Numbered from the stretch's first letter, positions 51,014-60,153 are shown. The stretch: DNA of 64,000 bases from Tenuifilaceae bacterium CYCD (GCA_036322835.1 AP027304.1:2976001-3040000), one strand, 5' to 3'. Notes: generated from the letters alone by a model not told the origin. Numbers and translations are program-made.

Positions 51014-53053
51014 TTAGTTTATTAGTGGTAAAAGGCCATACTTTTCTGAGTAGCCCAGCATTTGCTGAGTGTAATTGTCAGGATATTCAACTTTTACGTC
51101 AATAATTTTATCGCCTTCCATTACCGGTATTAATTCAGGGTTAATAAAGCCACCATAAGGCGCAAGTTTTAGTTTTGCATAACGATCTAGCACTTCGCGG
51201 TGTAATTCAGGGTTGATTTGAACTGCATAGGTTTCAACCATCTTTTTGCCAGCTTCGTAATCGCCGGTCGATTTAATTCTTTGGATTTCTTTTAGCAGTG
51301 TGCCAAACAGATTGCGAAGTTTTGCGTAGTCGTTAATTACAAAGTAGGTTTTGCCATCGCGGGTTTTCTTCTCAATAACATTTTCCGCTTTACCATTCTC
51401 GTAGCACCAGCTAGCAATTAACTGGCGGTTACGCATATGTGCTTGCTCAATGGTTTTACCAAACTCAATTCTGGTAAGCTGAGTCATAATGCCATTGCGG
51501 ATATAGTTGTTGTACTCTGCCTTTGCAACTTCTAACGTTGGCATAATGCCAATTTCCACCATCTTTTGGTCCATCATATAGTAAAGGGCAAATAAATCGG
51601 CGCGAGCCTCTTCTAGTGGCGAACCGTAATTTTTAAGTTCGTCGCCCTTAACACCTTCGGCCAATTGACCCGAACCGTGACCTAAACATTCGTGTAAATC
51701 GGTATGTAAATTACTTGCAAGCGAACCGTACTCCTTATTAAGTTCAATTTCTTCAGGCGACCAAGCAAATTCTTCCATAAAACCGTTACCCTGAGCGGCT
51801 TGGTCGTATGCATAGGTGATATTATCCATGGTAACTGACTTTGAACCGTGATATTTGCGAATCCAATCAGCATTTGGAAGATTGATTCCTATTGGAGTTG
51901 AAGGATAGCAGTCGCCTCCAAGTTGTGCAACTGTGATAACTTTTGCGCTAACACCTTTAACCTCTTTTTTCTTGAATTGATTGTCGATGGGAGAGTTATC
52001 CTCGAACCACTGAGCGTTATCGCTAATGATTTTTGTACGGCGGGTAGCCTCTAAGTTCTTGAAATCAACTACCGATTCCCAGCTAGATTTGTATCCTAGT
52101 GGATCGCCATAATTCTCAATAAAACCGTTTACAAAGTCCACGTGAGAGTCAAGGTCGTTTACCCAAAGAACGTTGTACTCATCGAACTTTTTAAGATCGC
52201 CACTCTTGTAGTATTCAACAAGTGTGTTGATAATATTACGTTGATGCTCGTTTTCGGCAACTGTTGCAGCTTTTTCCAACCAGTAAACTATTTTTTCGAT
52301 AGCAGCACCGTACATTCCATCAATTTTCCAAACTTTTTCAACTACCTTGCCGTTTTCCTTTACAAGTTTTGAGTTTAGTCCGTATGAAATAGGTGTTGTA
52401 TCCTTAGGATTCATCATTTTTGCATAGAAATCTTCAGCTTCTTTTTGTGTTACACCCTCGTAGTAGTTACAAGCCGAAGAAGCAATCATATCGGCACCTT
52501 CACTTTGATTCACGCGTTTTGGAGCAACGTTAGGATCGAAAATAATTGGAGTAAGATTTGCAATAATTTCATCGGTTGTACCTAACGATGTGTTGAATTT
52601 ATCGGCAGGTGTATTTTTAACAAGCTCCGCAAAGTACTCCTGTGTAAATTCTGGAATAAATTTGTCGTTCGAGTAGTGGTGGTGAATACCGTTGGAGAAC
52701 CATACACGTTTTAGATAAACCGTAAACTGATTCCAGCTGGTGCTATTTCTATCGCCAGTGTATCCGTTGTAAATGCTTTCGAGAACTGAACGTACCGTTA
52801 AATTGTACTTGTAGTTTTGGTCCCAAATAATATCGCGTCCGTATTTGGCTGCTTCGCTTAAATAGTAAACAAGCACTTTTTGATTAGGCGTTAATGAATC
52901 AAATTCGGGGATTTGATAACGCATAATGCGGATGTCGGCAAATTGATCAACCTGCCATTTGAAAGGGATGCTTTCCTTTTCAGCATTTTTACAGCTGGTA
53001 AGCAAGAGCCCTGCCGAAGTAGCCGTTAGCAAGATCATTGTTTTTATGTTCAT
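51014..53053 (-). CDS. Dipeptidyl peptidase III (M49), lipoprotein
   Basis: The 679-residue protein has a lipoprotein signal (MNIKTMILLTATSAGLLLTS, then C). The M49 zinc motif HECLGH is at residues 454-459, and the second motif EEARADLFALYYM follows about 28 residues later. It removes dipeptides from the N-termini of peptides. Bacteroidota homologues are longer than yeast ones and often carry this lipoprotein signal. The protein is probably periplasmic or on the inner face of the outer membrane. Confidence 0.9.
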   Translation of the reverse strand: MNIKTMILLTATSAGLLLTSCKNAEKESIPFKWQVDQFADIRIMRYQIPEFDSLTPNQKVLVYYLSEAAKYGRDIIWDQNYKYNLTVRSVLESIYNGYTGDRNSTSWNQFTVYLKRVWFSNGIHHHYSNDKFIPEFTQEYFAELVKNTPADKFNTSLGTTDEIIANLTPIIFDPNVAPKRVNQSEGADMIASSACNYYEGVTQKEAEDFYAKMMNPKDTTPISYGLNSKLVKENGKVVEKVWKIDGMYGAAIEKIVYWLEKAATVAENEHQRNIINTLVEYYKSGDLKKFDEYNVLWVNDLDSHVDFVNGFIENYGDPLGYKSSWESVVDFKNLEATRRTKIISDNAQWFEDNSPIDNQFKKKEVKGVSAKVITVAQLGGDCYPSTPIGINLPNADWIRKYHGSKSVTMDNITYAYDQAAQGNGFMEEFAWSPEEIELNKEYGSLASNLHTDLHECLGHGSGQLAEGVKGDELKNYGSPLEEARADLFALYYMMDQKMVEIGIMPTLEVAKAEYNNYIRNGIMTQLTRIEFGKTIEQAHMRNRQLIASWCYENGKAENVIEKKTRDGKTYFVINDYAKLRNLFGTLLKEIQRIKSTGDYEAGKKMVETYAVQINPELHREVLDRYAKLKLAPYGGFINPELIPVMEGDKIIDVKVEYPDNYTQQMLGYSEKYGLLPLIN

Positions 53054-53144
53054 TGTTTTTATTGTTTAATAGTTTGTAAATCAATAGTTAAATGATATGT
53101 TTTTAGAAATCCAAAGTTTAGAATAATTCATTGAAAATAAAAAT

Positions 53145-54071
53145 TTAGATGGTTTTACCGTACAAAGGTTTATAGATAAAACTTGGCTCAGGAAGTTTTT
53201 CTGGCGAATCAACTGGCTTTGATTTTTCTTTACGTGGATTCCTGAGATCCAGATCCCGAACGTAGATCCATTTTCCATTTTCCAACTTGAACCCATCGAA
53301 CGATGAATCGGGACCATAGAATTGGAAATCGCCGGTGTATTCAGGCTTGGAAGGGGAGAGATGATCGAAAATTATCATTTGCTGTTCTGGCATATACTTT
53401 AGAGTGAAAACAACCCTTGCAGAGTACTCAAAAACGATACGTGATAGCATCATCTTGTTATCTATATTGAAAATTGGTTGTCCAAAAACTGGATTGCCAT
53501 TACCATCAATTGAAAGAACCTCGATTATTTTTTTTGATGTAAATAGATTGTTGAAATCAAAACCGAGTAAAATATAGTGAGTTTGCGATTCAAAATCCAC
53601 CTCTGAAATGTGATAGTAAACAGCACCCATCCAGTTGTTTGCATTTAACCTTTCGTTATTGGGGTCTTTTACATCTTTTCTGCTGTCGGTTAAATTATGT
53701 AATGCAACACTACCATCGTTTTTTCGAACTTGAATAAAACCAAAGTATTTATGAAGGCCTCCTGCTAATGGCAGATTCCAGGTGTATACCCTTATCTTTT
53801 TATTGTTTGAGGTTAGTTTGCCAATACTTTTCAGCGAATCGAATGGATAGTTTATCGAATTATCTGCAAGTAGTAATTGCTTGAATGCTTTCTGGAATTG
53901 ACTATTTATTGAATCTTTTACCGAGAAACTAGTTTCATTAGCAATGGACTTAAGCATAGATGACAAAACTTCCTCCTGTTTAGCAAAAGAATAGTCAGTG
54001 CAATTTTGAGCATATAATCCAGAAAAGAACAACGAATAGCCAAAAATTAAAACCAATCTCTTCAAACTCAT
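53145..54071 (-). CDS. Secreted conserved hypothetical protein
   Basis: From the ATG at 54071 the protein has 308 residues and a signal peptide (MSLKRLVLIFGYSLFFSGLY, followed by AQNC). The mature part is rich in beta strand (IRVYTWNLPLAGGLHKYFGF, HYILLGFDFNNLF) and ends in a proline- and lysine-rich tail. I do not recognise a catalytic motif. Similar proteins occur in Bacteroidales genomes, to my recollection. It lies downstream of the class III aminotransferase gene and upstream of the M49 peptidase, on the same strand, though 91 bp separates it from the peptidase. Confidence 0.6.
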   Translation of the reverse strand: MSLKRLVLIFGYSLFFSGLYAQNCTDYSFAKQEEVLSSMLKSIANETSFSVKDSINSQFQKAFKQLLLADNSINYPFDSLKSIGKLTSNNKKIRVYTWNLPLAGGLHKYFGFIQVRKNDGSVALHNLTDSRKDVKDPNNERLNANNWMGAVYYHISEVDFESQTHYILLGFDFNNLFTSKKIIEVLSIDGNGNPVFGQPIFNIDNKMMLSRIVFEYSARVVFTLKYMPEQQMIIFDHLSPSKPEYTGDFQFYGPDSSFDGFKLENGKWIYVRDLDLRNPRKEKSKPVDSPEKLPEPSFIYKPLYGKTI

Positions 54072-54116
54072 AACATCCAATCTTTTAATTCTTAATTATC
54101 AATTATTCATTAGAAA

Positions 54117-55310
54117 TTACTCATTAATCTCATCCAGCCCCTTAACTATTAGCTCTGCAGCCAATCGGCACTCCTCATCGGTTATGGTTAATGGTGGCGA
54201 TATCCTGAATGCAGTATCGCAGAACAAAAACCAGTCCGAAATAAATCCATTTTTAACTCCAAAATTTATGAGTTTTATCATCTTATCGAATGAGTTTAAT
54301 TCCACGGCCATAATCAATCCGTAGGAACGGATTTCCTTAACTAACGGATGCTTCCCAATAATTGACCTGAATATTTGTTCCTTTTTACTAACAGTATCAA
54401 TTAATTTTTCTTCAATGATCACATTAACTGCAGCAAGCCCGGCTGCGCATGAAACTGGATGTCCTCCAAAAGTAGTTATATGCCCTAACACTGGATTGTT
54501 TGTAAGACTCCACATTATTTCACGGGACGAAATGAATGCCCCTAATGGCATTCCGCCTCCTAATGCTTTTGCAAGCACTAATATATCGGGAGTTATATAG
54601 TAATGTTCAAACGCAAACATTTTTCCTGTCCTGCCAAGACCGGTCTGTATTTCGTCAAAAACAAGTAAGGCACCAACTTTAGTGCACTGCTCCCTCAGTT
54701 TAGATAGGAATTCTTTATTTGCAGGAATAATTCCTGCTTCACCCTGAATTGGTTCTGCAATTACGCAGGCGGTTTTGCTGGTTATTTTCTCTAACTCGGT
54801 AGTGCTATTAAATTCAAGGTGTTGGATATCGGGGAGTAATGGTCTGAAAGCACGCTTGAAAGTTTCGCTCCCCATAATACTTAACGATCCTTGGGTACTT
54901 CCGTGGTATGCATTTTTAAAGGATATAATTTCGGTTCTTCCAGTATATCGTTTGGCAAGTTTCATAGCGCCTTCAATGGCTTCGCTACCCGAATTCAGAA
55001 AGTAAATCGAGTTTAGTGTTTCCGGCATAATACTAACAAGTTTTGCGGCAAACTGTACCTGTGGGTTTTCTATAAACTCGCCGTAAACCATGAGGTGCAT
55101 ATACTTATCAACCTGCTGCTTAACCGCATTAACCACTTTGGGATGGCTGTGTCCCACATTACAAACTGAAACGCCAGAAATTAAATCGAAGTGTTTTTCT
55201 CCATTGGGGCCCAAAAGATAAACCCCCTCGGCTTTTTCCACTTCAAGCATAAGGGGGGAATCGGAAGTTTGGGCAACATAGTTCAAGAATAGTTGCCGGT
55301 TACTTATCAT
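54117..55310 (-). CDS. Class III PLP aminotransferase (ArgD-like)
   Basis: The 397-residue protein shows EKHFDLISGVSVCNVGHSHP, YFLNSGSEAIEGAMKLAKRY, LLVFDEIQTGLGRTGKMFAF and ALGGGMPLGAFISS (the PLP lysine just before this, LAKALGGG). This is the class III fold of acetylornithine, ornithine and related aminotransferases. The specific substrate is not clear; ArgD is the first candidate but no arginine gene is adjacent. It follows a LytTR regulator gene by 10 bp, which may hint at co-regulation. Confidence 0.82.
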   Translation of the reverse strand: MISNRQLFLNYVAQTSDSPLMLEVEKAEGVYLLGPNGEKHFDLISGVSVCNVGHSHPKVVNAVKQQVDKYMHLMVYGEFIENPQVQFAAKLVSIMPETLNSIYFLNSGSEAIEGAMKLAKRYTGRTEIISFKNAYHGSTQGSLSIMGSETFKRAFRPLLPDIQHLEFNSTTELEKITSKTACVIAEPIQGEAGIIPANKEFLSKLREQCTKVGALLVFDEIQTGLGRTGKMFAFEHYYITPDILVLAKALGGGMPLGAFISSREIMWSLTNNPVLGHITTFGGHPVSCAAGLAAVNVIIEEKLIDTVSKKEQIFRSIIGKHPLVKEIRSYGLIMAVELNSFDKMIKLINFGVKNGFISDWFLFCDTAFRISPPLTITDEECRLAAELIVKGLDEINE

Positions 55311-55320
55311 GCTGTTATAC

Positions 55321-56031
55321 CTATTTATTAATTAAGTTGATTTCGCTTAGTAATTTATCGCGGTATGATTTTCCAATTGGAATAACCTTTTTCCCGTCAC
55401 TTGCTCTTATCGTGATGGCATTGTCTTCAATGCTATCAATCCTGTTAAGATTAACGATAAAGGAGCGGTGTACTCGTTTAAATCGAATAGAGGGGAGTTG
55501 ATTCTCTATTGATTTCATGGTTAGATGAATTGTAAATCTATCGCTAACCGTATTGATAACAATATAATTTTCTAACGCTTCAATCCAAAGAATATCATTG
55601 AACTTTACTCTAATCAATGAGTTGTTTTTCTTGATGAAGATCTCCTTGTCTTCATCCATGGGTGAGCGCTGCTGGTTGTACCGCTCATATACTTTGCTTA
55701 CAGCCTTAAAAAATCTTGGGAAAGTAATTGGTTTTAACAGGTAATCGGTAACACTGTGTTCAAAAGCTTTAAGGGCATATTTTTCCTTTGATGAAATAAT
55801 GATAACCTGAGGATGGCTAGTACTTACTTCAAGAAAATCCATCCCGCTCATTTCGGGCATCTCTATATCTAAAAAGATAAGTTGTACGCTATCAGGCGTG
55901 TTTTTTAGAAAATTTAATGCTTCCACGGCATTGGAGAAAGAATGGTTTAAATGCAGAAAATCTACTTTGCTGGTGTATTCCTCAACCACCCTTCTTGACA
56001 TTTCATCATCATCAATCAGTATGCAATTCAT
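55321..56031 (-). CDS. LytTR response regulator
   Basis: The 236-residue protein has an N-terminal receiver (CILIDDDEMSRRVVEEYTSK, then LIFLDIEMPEMSGMDFLEVS, with the phosphoacceptor Asp at about residue 55) and a C-terminal LytTR DNA-binding domain (about 135-232; DILWIEALENYIVINTVSDR, RVHRSFIVNLNRIDSIEDN). LytTR regulators pair with 5TM or LytS-type kinases, none of which is in view. It is 10 bp upstream of the aminotransferase gene. Confidence 0.9.
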   Translation of the reverse strand: MNCILIDDDEMSRRVVEEYTSKVDFLHLNHSFSNAVEALNFLKNTPDSVQLIFLDIEMPEMSGMDFLEVSTSHPQVIIISSKEKYALKAFEHSVTDYLLKPITFPRFFKAVSKVYERYNQQRSPMDEDKEIFIKKNNSLIRVKFNDILWIEALENYIVINTVSDRFTIHLTMKSIENQLPSIRFKRVHRSFIVNLNRIDSIEDNAITIRASDGKKVIPIGKSYRDKLLSEINLINK

Positions 56032-56088
56032 ATCCCTAGAATTTTCAACGAATTTAATTAAAAACTTACTTAATTACAAAATTAGGTT

Positions 56089-56802
56089 TTATTTGTAGTA
56101 TTCCTCTAAAAATCGTTTTTCAATTAGTTGACAATTCTTTATTGATGATTTAAGCCAAGTTAGCAGTATAATTTCTTGTTCTTCGGAGGGTATTGAATAA
56201 TCAATCCGTGAATTTCTCAACTTTTTAGTCAATTCGTACAACGCCAAGGCTGCCGATACAGAAATATTATAGCTTTCAATAAAACCATACATTGGGATTT
56301 TAACATACTCGTCGGCTAATTCCAATGCTTCTTCAGTTAAACCGGTGAGTTCAGTACCAAACATTAACGCAAATTTACCTTTTGTTATATCAAAGTCTTC
56401 AATGTTCTTGTCGTTCGCGTGTGGCGAGGTTGCAACTATTCTATACCCTTTCTTTTTCAGAACTTGAATTGTATGCTTGGTGTTGTATGGTTCTCCGTTA
56501 TACCTATATATATTTAGCCATTTAGAAGCGCTCATGTCAACTTCGCTGTTAACATTGAAGTTGCGGCTATTTTCAATTACATGCACATCCTGAATTCCAA
56601 GGCAATCGCAAGTTCTAAGCACAGCGCTGGCATTTTGTGCTTGGTATAAATCCTCTAGTATTATGGTGATGTATCGTGTTCGATTGCATAGTACTTTTTT
56701 GAACAGTTCTATTCTCCGTTCCAACACTAACTTTGATAGATGGTTGATGAATGAATGTCGAATTTGGGCATCCAGAATGTACCTTGAGTCTTTATCATTC
56801 AT
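56089..56802 (-). CDS. SPOUT/TrmH-type RNA 2'-O-methyltransferase
   Basis: The 237-residue protein has the SPOUT motifs: NASAVLRTCDCLGI (motif 1), FALMFGTELTGLTEEALELA (motif 2) and IPMYGFIESYNISVSAALAL (motif 3). These bind AdoMet in a knotted fold. It resembles tRNA (guanosine-18-2'-O)-methyltransferase TrmH, but related enzymes modify rRNA. A short RNA-binding N-terminus and a C-terminal helix complete the expected length. Confidence 0.85.
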   Translation of the reverse strand: MNDKDSRYILDAQIRHSFINHLSKLVLERRIELFKKVLCNRTRYITIILEDLYQAQNASAVLRTCDCLGIQDVHVIENSRNFNVNSEVDMSASKWLNIYRYNGEPYNTKHTIQVLKKKGYRIVATSPHANDKNIEDFDITKGKFALMFGTELTGLTEEALELADEYVKIPMYGFIESYNISVSAALALYELTKKLRNSRIDYSIPSEEQEIILLTWLKSSIKNCQLIEKRFLEEYYK

Positions 56803-56819
56803 AGGACGATGGTTTGTAT

Positions 56820-56850
56820 TAAAAAAAAAGGAGAACCATGGGGTTCTCCT
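56820..56850 (-). terminator. Terminator of the HU gene
   Basis: AGGAGAACC (56829-56837) and GGTTCTCCT (56842-56850) form a 9-bp stem; on the minus strand a run of nine T follows. Confidence 0.85.
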
Positions 56851-56869
56851 GAAGAGAAAATAAAATTCC

Positions 56870-57142
56870 TTATTGAACTTTACCGTTCAATTCGCTACCA
56901 GCTTTGAATTTTACAACTTTCTTAGCCTTAATGTTGATTGGCTTTCCGGTTTGTGGGTTACGGCCAGTTCTTGCGTTTCTTTTAGCAACAGCGAAAGAAC
57001 CAAAACCTACAAGAGCTACTCTGTCACCTTTTTTAAGAGCTGTACCTGTAGCTTTTACAAAAGCGTCTAATGCTTTTTTAGCGTCAGCTTTAGTGATTTT
57101 TGCTTCTGCAGCAATTGCATCGATCAATTGAGCTTTGTTCAT
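56870..57142 (-). CDS. HU-family DNA-binding protein
   Basis: The 90-residue protein begins [20 protein letters not shown] and contains [20 protein letters not shown] with the DNA-intercalating proline (RNPQTGKPI), then [22 protein letters not shown] bends and compacts DNA as a dimer. The gene has a good promoter and a strong terminator and is likely highly expressed. Confidence 0.95.
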   Translation of the reverse strand: MNKAQLIDAIAAEAKITKADAKKALDAFVKATGTALKKGDRVALVGFGSFAVAKRNARTGRNPQTGKPINIKAKKVVKFKAGSELNGKVQ

Positions 57143-57188
57143 AATTGATAATTTTTAGGGTTAGAAATAGTTAGTTGACTATCAAAGA

Positions 57189-57218
57189 CAAAATTAGCCT
57201 ATTTATCAATAAATGCAA
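57189..57218 (-). promoter_or_regulatory. HU promoter
   Basis: On the minus strand, TTG (57216-57218), a 19-bp spacer and TAATTTTG (57189-57196) match the phylum consensus. The ATG of the HU gene is 46 bp downstream. Confidence 0.65.
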
Positions 57219-57366
57219 GTTTTTTGATAATTTTTTTTGCCAGTAATGCCTTTTTTATTGGTTTTTATAACATCCTCTGATGTTAATAGTGCTAATTTAT
57301 TGAAATTTTAATGAGATATGCAAGTATTTCTGTAAAAAAAAATTATTCTTTTTTTTGTTACACCAT

Positions 57367-57396
57367 TTGGTAGATTAAAAAAAGACTGTACTTTTG
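57367..57396 (+). promoter_or_regulatory. Promoter of tRNA-Ser(UGA)
   Basis: TTG (57367-57369), a 19-bp spacer and TACTTTTG (57389-57396) match the consensus; the tRNA starts five bases later. Confidence 0.7.
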
Positions 57397-57401
57397 CCCC
57401 C

Positions 57402-57489
57402 GGAGAAATGGCAGAGCGGTCGAATGCGGCGGTCTTGAAAACCGTTGACTGTAACAGGTCCGGGGGTTCGAATCCCTCTTTCTCCGCCA
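57402..57489 (+). tRNA. tRNA-Ser (anticodon UGA)
   Basis: The acceptor GGAGAAA pairs with TTTCTCC; the anticodon loop in GGTCTTGAAAACC gives UGA, and a long variable arm (GTTGACTGTAACAGGTC) marks a serine tRNA. The T-arm reads GGGGGTTCGAATCCCTC. The CCA end is encoded (57487-57489). A terminator follows. Confidence 0.95.
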
Positions 57490-57490
57490 A

Positions 57491-57518
57491 AAAACGAGGG
57501 TAATTTTACCCTCGTTTT
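57491..57518 (+). terminator. Terminator of tRNA-Ser(UGA)
   Basis: AAAACGAGGGTAA and TTACCCTCGTTTT form a stem with a very short loop; T-rich DNA follows on the plus strand. Confidence 0.8.
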
Positions 57519-57570
57519 CTTGTTTATAACATGTTGATAAAAAGTCTACTCTAACGGAATGAAAATTAAG

Positions 57571-57614
57571 TTACACTAAAAATGCGATGATTTTTCATCG
57601 CATTTTTAGTGTAA
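57571..57614 (-). terminator. 20-bp perfect hairpin after the DUF6132-like gene
   Basis: TTACACTAAAAATGCGATGA (57571-57590) and TCATCGCATTTTTAGTGTAA (57595-57614) pair exactly over 20 bp with a TTTT loop. It lies 16 bp after the stop of the 70-residue protein and may act as its terminator. Confidence 0.65.
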
Positions 57615-57629
57615 TAAAATAGTTATTTG

Positions 57630-57842
57630 TCATTTTACTGTTAAAACAAGTCCTATTAAAGAACCCATAGCTATACTTCCCCATGGCGAACTGGTGATAG
57701 GGCAGGTTCCGCTATTACATCCTATAAAATAGTAGTAGGCAATGCCTAATCCTCCTCCAACTATTACTCCTAACACAGGAAATAGTACCTTCTTATTTTT
57801 AAACTTATTGGCTATCTTTCCTAAAATTACTGGACATCCCAT
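57630..57842 (-). CDS. Small membrane protein (DUF6132-like)
   Basis: The 70-residue protein begins MGCPVILGKIANKFKNKKVL and has two hydrophobic segments (VLFPVLGVIVGGGLGIAYYY and SIAMGSLIGLVLTV) flanking FIGCNSGTCPITSSPWG. This CxxGTCPIT pattern matches a small Bacteroidota family (DUF6132, from memory) of unknown function. The cysteines could bind a metal. It stands between the two tRNA-Ser genes. Confidence 0.7.
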   Translation of the reverse strand: MGCPVILGKIANKFKNKKVLFPVLGVIVGGGLGIAYYYFIGCNSGTCPITSSPWGSIAMGSLIGLVLTVK

Positions 57843-57929
57843 AGTATTGTTGTATTACTTAATTAAAATTTACATATGTAAATATAGCAATGCAAATATA
57901 CGAATTGTTGTAAAAGAATTGAATTTGTT

Positions 57930-57959
57930 TTGCAAATAAATGTAAAGTGTTTACTTTTG
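57930..57959 (+). promoter_or_regulatory. Promoter of tRNA-Ser(CGA)
   Basis: TTG (57930-57932), a 19-bp spacer and TACTTTTG (57952-57959) match the consensus exactly as for the other tRNA-Ser. The tRNA starts 17 bases after the box. Confidence 0.7.
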
Positions 57960-57976
57960 CAAGCCGAATGGTTTAG

Positions 57977-58063
57977 GGAGAGATGCCAGAGCGGTCGAAT
58001 GGGGCGGTCTCGAAAACCGTTGTCCGCTTATGCGGACCCAGGGTTCGAATCCCTGTCTCTCCG
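57977..58063 (+). tRNA. tRNA-Ser (anticodon CGA)
   Basis: Acceptor GGAGAGA pairs with TCTCTCC; the anticodon loop in GGTCTCGAAAACC gives CGA. A long variable arm with TGTCCGCTTATGCGGACC folds into a stem. The T-arm reads CAGGGTTCGAATCCCTG. The next bases are CGG, so CCA is not encoded here. Confidence 0.95.
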
Positions 58064-58093
58064 CGGATAATAAAAGCAAAACAAAGTAAAAAT

Positions 58094-58124
58094 CTGTAAG
58101 TCAACGCTTACAGGTTTTTTATTT
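58094..58124 (+). terminator. Terminator of tRNA-Ser(CGA)
   Basis: CTGTAAG (58094-58100) and CTTACAG (58107-58113) form a 7-bp stem followed by GTTTTTTATTT. Confidence 0.75.
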
Positions 58125-58201
58125 GAGTAAATTGAAGCAGAAAAAAGCATGAAAAGTACTTTTCAGTTGGACTTAGTCTGTGAATCTTTATTTGAGGATA
58201 A

Positions 58202-58231
58202 AGAAAAAGTCCAAGGGTCAGCTTGGACTTA
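58202..58231 (-). terminator. Terminator of the ABC exporter gene
   Basis: AAGTCCAAG (58208-58216) and CTTGGACTT (58223-58231) pair; the minus strand continues with TTTTCTTT. It lies 21 bp downstream of the gene's stop. Confidence 0.75.
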
Positions 58232-58251
58232 AACTGGTAAAGTATCAATAG

Positions 58252-60069
58252 CTATTTTACTTGCATTTTATGGAGTTTTGCATAGTAACCATCCAATGCG
58301 ATAAGCTCGTCGTGTTTTCCTCTCTCAACGATTTCGCCCTCATGCAGTACACAAATTAGATCTGCATTGCGAACGGTTGATAGACGGTGCGCAATTACTA
58401 AGGAGGTTCTATGCTTCATTAAGTTTTCAATGGCATCCTGAACTAACCTTTCAGATTCTGTATCCAACGCACTGGTTGCCTCATCCAGAATCATAATAGG
58501 TGGATTCTTAAGTATTGCCCGGGCAATACTTACACGTTGGCGCTGACCACCAGACAGTTTGCTGCCCCTATCTCCTATATTGGTAAAGTATCCATTGGGC
58601 GTTGCTGATATGAATTCATGGGCGTTGGCTATTTTGGCCGCATTAGTTACCGATTCTTCAGTAGAGTTAACAACTCCAAAAGAAATGTTGTTGTAGAAAT
58701 TGTCGTTGAATAGGATTGGATCCTGGTTAACATTACCCATTAAGTTCCTCAGACTAGATAAATCATAATCTTTAATATTAATACCATCGATTAATATTTC
58801 ACCATCTGTAACATCCCAGAACCTAGGGAGTAAATCAACAAAAGTACTTTTTCCTGAGCCCGATTGTCCAACCAAGGCAACGGTCATTCCCTTTTCTATA
58901 GTAAGATTTACATTTTTTAAAACTAATTCATCCTGATACTTGAAATTAACATTTCTATACTCAATTTTTGAATTGAAATCGGAAAGTTTAATGGCGCCTT
59001 GTTTTATTTTTATTGGGTTTTCAGCACTTAGAATGCTGTCTATTCTGTCAGCAGAAGCCATCCCTTTTACAATGTTAAAGTAGGCATTGGAGAATGATTT
59101 TGCAGGATTAATAATCATATAGAAAAATCCAATATAAGCAATTAAAGCTTCAGGGGAGATATTCCCCTTGCCCATAAATATTAGGCTTCCTCCATACCAT
59201 AGCACTAAAACGATAACTGCTGTTCCCAGAAATTCACTTAACGGAACTGCTAGGTCTCTTCTTCTCCACATCTTTTTGATAAGAAGAGAGTAAAAACTGT
59301 TAACACTCTCGAACCTTGTGATAACCTTATTTTCTGCATTAAAAGCCTTAATAATTCTGAGCCCACCTAGTGTTTCCTCTATGAGCGTGAGTATTGCTCC
59401 CATTTTTTTCTGCCCCTTAAATGATGTTTTTCGAAGCGATTTTCCAATTCTTCCGATAGCAAATCCAGCAATAGGGAGTAGAATCAATACAAAAAGCGTT
59501 AGCTGTGGGCTAATTAGAATTAATGCTATAAAATGGACGATGATAATTATTGGATCTTTAAAATATACTTCGAGTGAACGAATGATAGATACTTCGATTT
59601 CGTTTACATCATTAGTCATTTTGCTTATAATGTCCCCCTTTTTTTCTTCGCTGTAGTAGCCTAATGGCAAATCAACAACTTTACGATATAGTTCGTTTCT
59701 AATATCTCTTACAACACCAGATCGAATGGGGGCTAAATAGTATAATGCTAAGTATGTAAATAGGTTTTTTAAAAATGAAGCGATAAGAACTATACCTATA
59801 ATAAACAGTAGTGCGGTTGATTTGTCGTGGGTTTTAATTAATTCACTTAAAATATAGTTTAAGTATTGAGTAACTGCTTTTGTGGTTAGCGCAAACTCTG
59901 GCTTTACTTCAACTAAAGGAACATTGCCAAATAATAGTTGAAGAAATGGAATAAGCATTGCTAACGAGAAAACGGAGAATACAGCCCCCAATACATTGCT
60001 AAACACATTTATAAATACGTGCCACTTATATGGATAAAGATATCTAAGTATTTTATGGTATTTCTTCAT
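58252..60069 (-). CDS. MsbA-like ABC exporter (fused membrane and ATPase domains)
   Basis: The 605-residue protein has six transmembrane segments in the first 330 residues and one ATPase domain: Walker A VALVGQSGSGKSTFVD (about 388-403), signature KLSGGQRQRVSIARA (about 495-509) and Walker B IMILDEATSALD (about 517-528). It is a half-size exporter that dimerises. MsbA-type lipid flipping is the usual inference for such genes in Gram-negative bacteria, but peptide or drug exporters look similar. Confidence 0.88.
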   Translation of the reverse strand: MKKYHKILRYLYPYKWHVFINVFSNVLGAVFSVFSLAMLIPFLQLLFGNVPLVEVKPEFALTTKAVTQYLNYILSELIKTHDKSTALLFIIGIVLIASFLKNLFTYLALYYLAPIRSGVVRDIRNELYRKVVDLPLGYYSEEKKGDIISKMTNDVNEIEVSIIRSLEVYFKDPIIIIVHFIALILISPQLTLFVLILLPIAGFAIGRIGKSLRKTSFKGQKKMGAILTLIEETLGGLRIIKAFNAENKVITRFESVNSFYSLLIKKMWRRRDLAVPLSEFLGTAVIVLVLWYGGSLIFMGKGNISPEALIAYIGFFYMIINPAKSFSNAYFNIVKGMASADRIDSILSAENPIKIKQGAIKLSDFNSKIEYRNVNFKYQDELVLKNVNLTIEKGMTVALVGQSGSGKSTFVDLLPRFWDVTDGEILIDGINIKDYDLSSLRNLMGNVNQDPILFNDNFYNNISFGVVNSTEESVTNAAKIANAHEFISATPNGYFTNIGDRGSKLSGGQRQRVSIARAILKNPPIMILDEATSALDTESERLVQDAIENLMKHRTSLVIAHRLSTVRNADLICVLHEGEIVERGKHDELIALDGYYAKLHKMQVK

Positions 60070-60101
60070 TTGATTGCCTTTATTATATGATTATAACTCG
60101 C

Positions 60102-60109
60102 CAAAAGTA
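60102..60109 (-). promoter_or_regulatory. Candidate -7 box for the ABC exporter
   Basis: On the minus strand this reads TACTTTTG, about 33-40 bp ahead of the ATG at 60069. No convincing -33 TTG. Confidence 0.4.
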
Positions 60110-60153
60110 AAAAAATAATTTGTTTTCTGTGTTGCCATATATCTTAGGCAGCA

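Noticed and set aside
57308-57490. Open frame on the minus strand with an EGFEPP peptide
   Set aside because: It is the antisense of the tRNA-Ser(UGA) gene, a known source of false proteins; the tRNA structure is complete.
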